Below, piece by piece: positions 36,290-43,160 of a stretch of DNA of 64,000 bases; within the stretch, counting starts at the first letter, position 1, and each line of letters starts with the position of its first letter. The notes beneath the pieces are model-generated. The model was given only the letters and a program-made list of their open reading frames with translations. It had not been told where the DNA came from and made no database searches. A program made the position numbers and the translations under genes. The stretch is from NCBI GenBank assembly GCA_947500845.1, contig CANMTP010000001.1, positions 372,001 through 436,000 of the forward strand, given 5' to 3'. The DNA is from an uncultured Aquimarina sp. (GTDB lineage: Bacteria > Bacteroidota > Bacteroidia > Flavobacteriales > Flavobacteriaceae).

Positions 36290-36991
36290 TCAATTCACGT
36301 TTAAAGTAGACATTCCGCCATCCACACCAATTACCTGACCCGTTATCCAACTACTATCTTCGCTTAATAAAAACCTCGCAATGTTCGCTATATCTTCTGC
36401 CTGACCCACTCGTTTAAGAGGATGACGATTATCCATCATTTCTTTCTTCTTTTCGTTTGCCAAAAGTCTTTCAGCTAATGGAGTATCTGTTAATGAAGGA
36501 GCAATTACGTTGACCCTGAATTGGGGTGCATATTCTGCAGCTAATGCCTTTGCAAAGCCTTCTATAGCGCCTTTGGCAGCGGCTATACTGGTATGAAAAG
36601 GCATTCCTACTTTTACTGCAACGGTACTAAAGAAAACGAGACTCGCCTGATCAGCATTTTTTAGTTTAGGAAGTAGACTATGCACAATCTTAACTAAAAA
36701 CATGAAATTGATCTGCATATCGTCTTCAAACGCTTTTGGACTAAGCATTTTGAAAGGTTTCAGATTGATACTACCCGGGCAATACACAAATCCGTCAATT
36801 TTTTCTGGTAATACGGATGCATCAATTTCATCTTTTGAAGCATCATAAGGTATATGGGTTACTTCCAGGTTACCTAAATTTTCTGAAGTTCTTGAGGCAA
36901 TAAATATGTTATGGTCTTTGTAAAGTTTTAAGGCAATCTCGAAGCCTATTCCATGACTTCCTCCTATAAGTAAAATATTCTTTCTCATCAT
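36290..36991 (-). CDS. SDR-fold protein with no catalytic tyrosine
   Basis: This 233-residue Rossmann SDR has the cofactor loop GGSHGIG (10-16), catalytic-type Ser122 in FFSTVAV and Lys140. The YxxxK tyrosine position holds Ile136 (TSIAAAKG). It may therefore be a sensor or use altered chemistry. The stop lies one base before the photolyase start and its own start is 3 bases after the SRPBCC stop. The three genes are thus tightly coupled, and a role in light or photooxidative response is plausible. Confidence 0.85.
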   Translation of the reverse strand: MMRKNILLIGGSHGIGFEIALKLYKDHNIFIASRTSENLGNLEVTHIPYDASKDEIDASVLPEKIDGFVYCPGSINLKPFKMLSPKAFEDDMQINFMFLVKIVHSLLPKLKNADQASLVFFSTVAVKVGMPFHTSIAAAKGAIEGFAKALAAEYAPQFRVNVIAPSLTDTPLAERLLANEKKKEMMDNRHPLKRVGQAEDIANIARFLLSEDSSWITGQVIGVDGGMSTLNVN

Positions 36992-36994
36992 TAT

Positions 36995-37501
36995 TTATAT
37001 AAATACAATCTTAGATTTTGTTTCTGTTGCTATTTCTGTTTCAAAATTTCCAAATAACTCGATCAATTTCTTTTCTCGATATTGAAAAATTTCTTTCAAT
37101 TTAGGCTTCACCAATATGGGGTGTACAAGCTGTCCCAAAATACCAAAAGGTACTTTGTAATCGATAATATCTTCCATTTCAACACCTCCAGGGATTTCTT
37201 TTAAAAAATGTTTATGATGCCATAAGGAATATGGCCCAAAACGTTGTTCATCTACAAAGTATTCTTTATCTTGAACATGAGTAATTTCAGTGACCCATTT
37301 ACTTTTAATACCAGCAACTGGTGTTACAATATATTGTATAATTTGTCCAGAATACATTTCACGGTCGGCACCAGATATGATTTGGAATCCCATATAGTCT
37401 GGAGTAATAGTTTTCAGATTTTTGGGATCCGATAAGAATTTCCAGGCCTTGTCTAATGTTATGGGAAGTTTTTGCTTTGCTTTCAGCGTATAAATCTTCA
37501 T
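36995..37501 (-). CDS. SRPBCC (START-like) family protein
   Basis: This 168-residue protein has the SRPBCC helix-grip fold. An N-terminal strand (YTLKAKQKLPITLDKAWKFLSD) is followed by PDYMGFQIISG, HHKHFLKEIPGGVEMEDIIDYKVPFG and a C-terminal helix. These form a hydrophobic cavity for small ligands. It is the first gene of the photolyase operon. The same trio (SRPBCC, SDR, photolyase) recurs in marine Flavobacteria, often with a MerR regulator. The ligand is unknown. Confidence 0.85.
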   Translation of the reverse strand: MKIYTLKAKQKLPITLDKAWKFLSDPKNLKTITPDYMGFQIISGADREMYSGQIIQYIVTPVAGIKSKWVTEITHVQDKEYFVDEQRFGPYSLWHHKHFLKEIPGGVEMEDIIDYKVPFGILGQLVHPILVKPKLKEIFQYREKKLIELFGNFETEIATETKSKIVFI

Positions 37502-37534
37502 TACTTAAACCTATTTTATGTAAAAGTACAATCA

Positions 37535-37571
37535 TTTTGTTTAACTTTAATATTAAAAATGTTAAACAAAA
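37535..37571. promoter_or_regulatory. Nested dyad, probable operator of the photolyase operon
   Basis: TTTTGTTTAAC (37535-37545) and GTTAAACAAAA (37561-37571) are perfect 11-bp inverted arms. The 15-base spacer contains another perfect palindrome, TTTAATATTAAA (37546-37557). The whole symmetrical block lies 34 bases before the first gene of the operon. The geometry resembles MerR/LitR-type operators, which control photolyase genes in other bacteria. Confidence 0.55.
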
Positions 37572-37586
37572 AATAATTTTTAAGAA

Positions 37587-37943
37587 TTAAAAATATCCTT
37601 TAGCCCAAGATTTTGCATCTTCAAGGCAAGAAAAAAAGACAAATGATTTCTCATATAGAGGCTGTTCTATAATGGCTTGATCTCGTTCTTCATCGTTACT
37701 AGAGACCACTGCAAGTCCTTTCATATTAGGTAGTAAGCCTTGTTTGTAAATTTCTGGAGAAACTTTGTGTTTGTGTTTTCGATAACTGATCATTAAAAAA
37801 TCGGCAGATTCGTAATAACTGCTAAGTTTATTTCTTACTACTGATGCTTTTTCCAGAGTAAAATTAACATTTTCATTCACTGTAAGCACAACGAATCGCT
37901 CATATAGCTGCATTTGGCAAAATTCGTTAGAGAAGTCCTCCAT
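37587..37943 (-). CDS. Hypothetical protein, possible STAS/SpoIIAA-like fold
   Basis: This 118-residue protein has alternating strands and helices: FVVLTVNENVNFTLEKASVV, ADFLMISYRKHKHKV and LKGLAVVSSNDEERDQA-type segments. A C-terminal helix ends AKSWAKGYF. The layout recalls STAS/SpoIIAA-like regulatory domains, but no signature residue fixes this. No signal peptide is present. It lies upstream of the operator of the photolyase operon on the same strand. Confidence 0.65.
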   Translation of the reverse strand: MEDFSNEFCQMQLYERFVVLTVNENVNFTLEKASVVRNKLSSYYESADFLMISYRKHKHKVSPEIYKQGLLPNMKGLAVVSSNDEERDQAIIEQPLYEKSFVFFSCLEDAKSWAKGYF

Positions 37944-38021
37944 AGGGGATGATTTATTGAATAATAAAGATATATCAAAAATAATATATTGTGCAAGTTC
38001 TGCTAAGATGGAATCTGAATA

Positions 38022-38684
38022 TTAACAATTATCACAGCAATTATCGGACTTTACAATCTTACAGGTTAGCACCGCTAATAATGCGCCAATTATAGGTGCT
38101 ATAAAGTATAACCATTGATGTTCCCAATGACCAGATAAAAGAGCTGGCCCCAGAGATCTGGCAGGATTCATAGATGCTTTGGTAATGGGTCCGGCAAACA
38201 TAGCTTCTAATAATACCACTCCACCGATTGCAATGCCGGCCATTGTTCCGATTTCTTTAGAACCTGTAGACACATTAATAATAACTACCATAAGAAAGTA
38301 GGTGAGAAGTAATTCTAGAACAAAGGCTCTTAAGCTATCCACTGTAGGCAATGTTCCTCCTAAAAATTCACTTTCGGGAAACAGAAATAGTAAAATTGCA
38401 CTTGCTACTATAGCTCCGAAGCACTGTGCAATAATATATTTAGGAACTTCTTTCCATTTAAATTTCTTTGCATACGCAAAAGCTATGGTTACGGCAGGGT
38501 TAAAATGTGCTCCGGATATTTCTCCAAAAGCATAAATCATCGCCATGACAATGAGTCCCCATGTGATCGCAATTCCTACATGGGTGACATCTCCTCCTGT
38601 AACTTCGTTGACAGTCATTGCTCCGGTACCACAGAATACCAAACTAAAAGTCCCTATACCTTCTGAAATATATTTTCGCATCAT
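38022..38684 (-). CDS. MIP family aquaporin/glycerol channel
   Basis: This 220-residue protein has six membrane helices and both NPA half-helix motifs: Asn62-Pro63-Ala64 (HFNPAVT) and the second in SMNPARSLGP. It should conduct water or small neutral solutes. The C-terminus ends in SDNCCDNC, four cysteines in the last 13 residues if the CKIV Cys is counted. Other members often lack this, so a metal-binding or redox tail is possible. It appears monocistronic. Confidence 0.93.
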   Translation of the reverse strand: MMRKYISEGIGTFSLVFCGTGAMTVNEVTGGDVTHVGIAITWGLIVMAMIYAFGEISGAHFNPAVTIAFAYAKKFKWKEVPKYIIAQCFGAIVASAILLFLFPESEFLGGTLPTVDSLRAFVLELLLTYFLMVVIINVSTGSKEIGTMAGIAIGGVVLLEAMFAGPITKASMNPARSLGPALLSGHWEHQWLYFIAPIIGALLAVLTCKIVKSDNCCDNC

Positions 38685-38800
38685 CGAATATAATATGTCG
38701 GCAAATATACCATTACTTAATTTAAGTTTTTGTTAACTTTTAATGTGTGTGTAATCGTTAATTTCGTTATCACGAATTAAAACAAACTAAATCAAACACA

Positions 38801-39643
38801 ATGAAAAAAATCGTCTTATTTCTTTCTGTGGCTTTACTCTCTTTTGGTATTGAAGCCCAGGTAAAAGCTCCTCAACCTAGTCCAACTTCTAAAATTGAGC
38901 AGGTGATTGGATTAACGGATGTTTCGGTAGAGTATTCTCGCCCTAGTATGCGTGGAAGAACCATTTTTGGAGATTTGGTACCCTATGATAAACTTTGGAG
39001 AACTGGTGCTAACAAAAATACCCAGATTAGTTTTAGTGATGATGTGAAAGTTGCGGGTACAGAACTAAAGAAAGGTAGCTATGCTATTTTCACAAAACCA
39101 GGTAAAGAGAATTGGGAAGTTATTTTCTACAGTGATACGAATAACTGGGGTACACCAAGAAAATGGGATGACTCAAAAGTTGCAGCAAAGGTCACTGTAA
39201 AGGCTACTACTATTCCAATAAATGTTGAAACGTTTACGATCATGTTTAGTGATTTTACAATGGATTCTGCCATTCTTAGTTTATTATGGTCAAACGTCGA
39301 AGCTCCTGTGAAAATAGAAGTTCCTTCTAAAGAGATGGCTTTGGAAAGTATTGAGAAAACAATGGCCGGTCCATCTGATCAAGATCATTATCAGGCAGCA
39401 GTATTCTATAAAGATATTGAAGACTATGCTAAGGCAAAGCAACATATTGACAAAGCAATTGCTATGCGCAAAGAGCCTGCTTTTTGGTATCATAGACAAC
39501 AATCTTTAATTTACGCTAAGACTGGAGATAAGGATGGGGCAATAAAAGCAGCAAAAACTTCGTTAGAATTAGCAGAAAAGGCTAATAATGCCGACTACGT
39601 AAAATTAAATAAAGACTCCCTTGCAGAGTGGGGAGCCAAATAG
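38801..39643 (+). CDS. DUF2911 domain-containing exported protein with C-terminal TPR
   Basis: This 280-residue protein has a signal peptide (MKKIVLFLSVALLSFGIEAQ). The DUF2911 core (about 30-170) carries the family pattern VEYSRPSMRGRTIFGDLVPYDKLWRTGAN. The last 80 residues form one or two TPR-like helical hairpins (DYAKAKQHIDKAIAMR, GDKDGAIKAAKTSLELA). It is periplasmic or surface-attached with unknown function. A bidirectional terminator follows directly. Confidence 0.92.
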   Translation: MKKIVLFLSVALLSFGIEAQVKAPQPSPTSKIEQVIGLTDVSVEYSRPSMRGRTIFGDLVPYDKLWRTGANKNTQISFSDDVKVAGTELKKGSYAIFTKPGKENWEVIFYSDTNNWGTPRKWDDSKVAAKVTVKATTIPINVETFTIMFSDFTMDSAILSLLWSNVEAPVKIEVPSKEMALESIEKTMAGPSDQDHYQAAVFYKDIEDYAKAKQHIDKAIAMRKEPAFWYHRQQSLIYAKTGDKDGAIKAAKTSLELAEKANNADYVKLNKDSLAEWGAK

Positions 39644-39671
39644 ACACTCTTTTTCACACACAAATCATTTG

Positions 39672-39703
39672 AAAAACGTTCTGATTCTATCAGAGCGTTT
39701 TTT
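39672..39703. terminator. Strong bidirectional intrinsic terminator
   Basis: AAAAACGTTCTGAT and ATCAGAGCGTTTTT form a 14-bp stem with one G-U pair around a TCT loop. A T-run follows on the plus strand and an A-run precedes it. It separates the convergent DUF2911 and Gfo/Idh/MocA genes. Confidence 0.85.
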
Positions 39704-39710
39704 GTATCAC

Positions 39711-40688
39711 CTAATAATATAACCCGATTTTTTCTCGAACCGTATCCAGTAAATTGATAAGCTCGAGACTTTTATCAAAAGTCATTATTGTGCTTTCTGT
39801 TCGATTTTGCAGTAACATTTGATTTACATGCGTCGCCTCATAATTATATCCATTAGTATCCACTGGGAATTCATACACTTTTGATTTGCCATCTTGGTAA
39901 ATGGTTATGGAAGTAGGTTCATGAAATCTACTATTAATGTTAATGATACCATTTTCTAATTCAATGGTAGCTTCTGTACTTGTTTTTTTGGTGATGGCAC
40001 TAAATAAAGAGGCTGTGATTCCATTGTTGTAATGTAAGCCTATAGAACAAGTTTCGTCGACACCTGTTTTTCCGATTGTAGCTTTTGCTTCAACTTTATC
40101 TGGATATCCTAAAATGCTTAATGCTGCAAAAAGTGGATAGATACCTACATCTAATAGACTTCCTCCACCAAGTTGTTTGTTAAATATTCTACTGGTGGCG
40201 TCAAAGGTAGTCCTAAAGCCAAAATCTGCTTTCAGACTTCTAATAACACCTAATTCTTTAGATTCAATTAAATCCAAAACATATTCATAATGAGGTAAAA
40301 AATAAGTCCAAAGTGCTTCCATTAGAAATACTTCATTTTTTTTTGCGGTCTTAATCATTTCCTTTACTTGAAAAGAGTTCATTGCTAATGGTTTTTCACA
40401 TAAAACAGCTTTTTTATGGGTAAGACACATTAAAGTGTTTTCGTAATGAAAAACGTGAGGGGTTGCAATATATACCACATCAATCTCTTCGTCGTTACTT
40501 AACTGTTCATAGCTTCCATAGTAAAAATCTGCATCATATTTACTCGCAAAATTTTTAGCTTTTTGAATATCCCTACTTCCAACTGCGTGAAGTTTTGCAT
40601 TGGTAATGGTAGTCAAGTCTTCTGCAAATTTATGAGCGATTTTACCGCAACCCAAAATTCCCCATTTTATAATTTTATGTTGTTCCAT
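39711..40688 (-). CDS. Gfo/Idh/MocA family oxidoreductase
   Basis: This 325-residue sugar-dehydrogenase-like protein has an N-terminal Rossmann fold (KWGILGCGKIAHKFAEDL, residues 8-25), the conserved CEKP motif (VLCEKPLAMN) and a C-terminal alpha/beta domain with GGGSLLDVGIYPL. It oxidises or epimerises sugars or inositol-like compounds with NAD(P). It resembles trans-1,2-dihydrobenzene-1,2-diol or glucose-fructose oxidoreductase-like members. No sugar operon adjoins, so the substrate is open. Confidence 0.93.
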   Translation of the reverse strand: MEQHKIIKWGILGCGKIAHKFAEDLTTITNAKLHAVGSRDIQKAKNFASKYDADFYYGSYEQLSNDEEIDVVYIATPHVFHYENTLMCLTHKKAVLCEKPLAMNSFQVKEMIKTAKKNEVFLMEALWTYFLPHYEYVLDLIESKELGVIRSLKADFGFRTTFDATSRIFNKQLGGGSLLDVGIYPLFAALSILGYPDKVEAKATIGKTGVDETCSIGLHYNNGITASLFSAITKKTSTEATIELENGIININSRFHEPTSITIYQDGKSKVYEFPVDTNGYNYEATHVNQMLLQNRTESTIMTFDKSLELINLLDTVREKIGLYY

Positions 40689-40877
40689 ACCGTCATTATA
40701 TTATGATGATTGATTTCAAAATTAGGTAAAAGACAGGATTTATGAACTTGTCTATGTAGTTTATACAAAGATTGTCGTTTAAATATATAAATGAATATAA
40801 TAGACTATTTTTTGATTTTTTATCAGAATAAAATCTTTTTTTTATGATTCTTTAATAAATTAACAATAATAGTATTG

Positions 40878-40912
40878 TTTTTTGTATTTATGGGGGTATT
40901 TTCTTATATTAA
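40878..40912 (+). promoter_or_regulatory. Candidate promoter of the 110-aa gene
   Basis: A -33-like TTTTTTG (40878-40884) is followed after 20 bases by TATATTAA (40905-40912), a weak match to TAnnTTTG. Spacing and distance (28 bases to ATG) fit the Bacteroidota pattern. Confidence 0.35.
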
Positions 40913-40940
40913 GATACGTACTAATTAGAAACCTGCCACC

Positions 40941-41273
40941 ATGAAAACCAAAAACACTACAAGAACTTCACTAAATAGACAACCAGATTTTATGAAATTA
41001 AATCTTATGGATAATGAGCTTTCTAGTATGCTTTCTAAGCTACATTCTTATCGCTGCGAACCTTGCACTTCTGAAATGTATGATGAGTATTTAGAATTAA
41101 ATCATGATGGTCGAGCATTAAAGAAGACCATTGATAAAGCTAAAGCAAGAGCCCAGGATCCTGTAAAGATTTCAAAAGGTATTGAAGAAGAAATCAATAA
41201 AGTCGTGAGTATGTATTACAAATTTCAAAAATCCCTTTCTTCTTATCTTACAGAAGCTGTTGCACACCATTAG
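40941..41273 (+). CDS. Hypothetical protein (110 aa) with CxxC
   Basis: This 110-residue, mostly helical cytoplasmic protein carries a CEPC motif near residue 39, in YRCEPCTSEMYDEYLEL, and a C-terminal helix MYYKFQKSLSSYLTEAV. It is not a known family to me. The CxxC could bind metal or be redox active. The stop lies 2 bases from the 3' end of the convergent symporter gene, and a candidate promoter precedes it, so it is expressed independently. Confidence 0.7.
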   Translation: MKTKNTTRTSLNRQPDFMKLNLMDNELSSMLSKLHSYRCEPCTSEMYDEYLELNHDGRALKKTIDKAKARAQDPVKISKGIEEEINKVVSMYYKFQKSLSSYLTEAVAHH

Positions 41274-41275
41274 GT

Positions 41276-42982
41276 TTACTGAACTTGTTTTGTAATAGTT
41301 TTTGACCCTGATCGAATTATGAGCTGTAAAATCATTGCTATTATTACAACAAGCGAGCATCCAAATAGATTGAGCCATAAGTACGGCATCCAATCATAAT
41401 ACCAACCAATGATTACTATTGCCTGTGTAATGATAGCAGCTACAAAAGTGGCATTACTATGAACAAATTTTATAAAAAATGCCAGCAGAAAAATCCCTAG
41501 TACATTTCCATAGAAAATAGAGCCAATAATATTAACTAACTGAATGAGATTGTCAAAAAGGTCAGCAAAGCAAGCCACCAAAATAGCAAGAACTCCCCAA
41601 GCCAATGTAAAAAGTTTTGAGGCATTTACATAATACTTTTCAGTCTTTTCTACTTTAATATTTCGTTTGTATAGGTCTACCACTGTAGTAGATGCCAATG
41701 CATTTAATTCTGAAGCTGTAGAAGACATGGCCGCAGATAAAATAACGGCTAATAATAATCCAATTAATCCTCTTGGCAAATTATTCAATATGAAATGTAT
41801 AAAAACATAATCCTTATCATTAGTTTCGACGATAGGATCTACTTTTTCGATAAGTGTTTTGGCTGTCTTACGTATGTTTACTTCGGAGGCATTTAAGATT
41901 TTTAAATTCTTTAACGTTTCGTCACTAAGTTTTGGTTTGTTATTCGATATAAAACTTCTATTGATGACCTCTTTTTTTTCGTTTTGAATTTTAATCAATT
42001 GGGTTTCAAGGGCTTTATATTCTTCGGTGAATTCAGAATTTTGAATTACTTCTTTCGCTTTCGGATTAAAATTTATAGGAGCAGGATTGAATTGATAAAA
42101 AACAAAAACCATGACTCCAACTAGAAGAATGAAAAATTGCATGGGTACTTTAAGGAGACCATTAAAAAGTAATCCTAACTGACTTTCTTTTACCGATTTA
42201 CCTGATAAATATCGTTGCACCTGACTTTGATCTGTGCCAAAATAGGATAATGCCAGGAAGCTTCCTCCTATAATTCCACTCCAAAAGGTATAACGGTTAT
42301 CCAGGTTAAATGAAAAGTCTAAAACTTCCATCTTTCCGCTGGCGCCAGCTATGTCTAAAGCTTTAGAAAAGGTAATTCCTTCGGGCAAATAACTTATAAT
42401 TAGAAAGAAAGCTATGAACATGCCTGTAAAAATTATAGCCATTTGTTGCTTCTGGGTAACATTAACCGCTTTGGTTCCACCAGAAACCGTATAAATAATT
42501 ACTAAAATACCTATGATAATATTTAATTTGGTAAGATTCCAACCTAAAACAGCCGATAGGATAATAGCAGGGGCAAAAATAGTTATTCCAGCAGCCAGTC
42601 CTCTTTGTATTAGAAACAAAATAGCCGTAAGACTTCTAGTTTTCAGATCGAAGCGGCTTTCGAGATATTCATAAGCTGTATAGACATTTAGTTTGTGATA
42701 TAACGGAATAAAAACCATGCAAATGATTACCATCGCTATTGGAAGTCCGAAGTAAAACTGTACAAAACCCATACCGCTATGAAAAGCCTGACCTGGAGTA
42801 GAAAGAAAAGTAATCGCACTGGCCTGTGTTGCCATGACTGAAAGTCCAACGGTCCACCATTTGGCTTGATTACCTCCTCTGATATAATCCTGCACGTTCT
42901 GACTCCCTCGGGTTTTCCATGTTCCGTATAGCACTATAAATAATAGAGTTCCGATAAGTACGATCCAATCAATGGTTTGCAT
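41276..42982 (-). CDS. Sodium:solute symporter (SSS family)
   Basis: This 568-residue membrane protein of the SSS family (SGLT/PutP fold) has about 13 helices and the family segments WWTVGLSVMATQASAITFLSTPG and YTVSGGTKAVN. A hydrophilic insertion of about 90 residues (about 300-390, Lys/Glu-rich) lies before a later transmembrane pair, as in some Bacteroidota members. It imports a sugar, amino sugar or organic acid with sodium. It is the last gene of an operon with a PIG-L deacetylase and a 36-residue membrane peptide. Confidence 0.93.
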   Translation of the reverse strand: MQTIDWIVLIGTLLFIVLYGTWKTRGSQNVQDYIRGGNQAKWWTVGLSVMATQASAITFLSTPGQAFHSGMGFVQFYFGLPIAMVIICMVFIPLYHKLNVYTAYEYLESRFDLKTRSLTAILFLIQRGLAAGITIFAPAIILSAVLGWNLTKLNIIIGILVIIYTVSGGTKAVNVTQKQQMAIIFTGMFIAFFLIISYLPEGITFSKALDIAGASGKMEVLDFSFNLDNRYTFWSGIIGGSFLALSYFGTDQSQVQRYLSGKSVKESQLGLLFNGLLKVPMQFFILLVGVMVFVFYQFNPAPINFNPKAKEVIQNSEFTEEYKALETQLIKIQNEKKEVINRSFISNNKPKLSDETLKNLKILNASEVNIRKTAKTLIEKVDPIVETNDKDYVFIHFILNNLPRGLIGLLLAVILSAAMSSTASELNALASTTVVDLYKRNIKVEKTEKYYVNASKLFTLAWGVLAILVACFADLFDNLIQLVNIIGSIFYGNVLGIFLLAFFIKFVHSNATFVAAIITQAIVIIGWYYDWMPYLWLNLFGCSLVVIIAMILQLIIRSGSKTITKQVQ

Positions 42983-43037
42983 AGGGTATAGTCTGTAAAT
43001 TAATTTTTAGTACAAAATAGCGGTTGAATAGTTTTGA

Positions 43038-43148
43038 TTATGAGTAAGCAGTGGTGATCAAATAAAATAGTACTATATAGATAGCATTAGCGATTAAAAC
43101 TGCGGAATATAATTTTTTCCAAACAAATTTTTCTTTTGAAGCTTCCAT
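43038..43148 (-). CDS. Small single-pass membrane protein (36 aa)
   Basis: ATG to TAA encodes 36 residues: MEASKEKFVWKKLYSA followed by the hydrophobic VLIANAIYIVLFYLITTAYS. It has a positively charged start and one transmembrane helix. It lies 12 bases after the PIG-L deacetylase gene and 55 bases before the symporter start, on the same strand. A small membrane partner at this position is common before SSS symporters, and it may be an accessory subunit. Confidence 0.75.
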   Translation of the reverse strand: MEASKEKFVWKKLYSAVLIANAIYIVLFYLITTAYS

Positions 43149-43160
43149 GATAATTATTCT

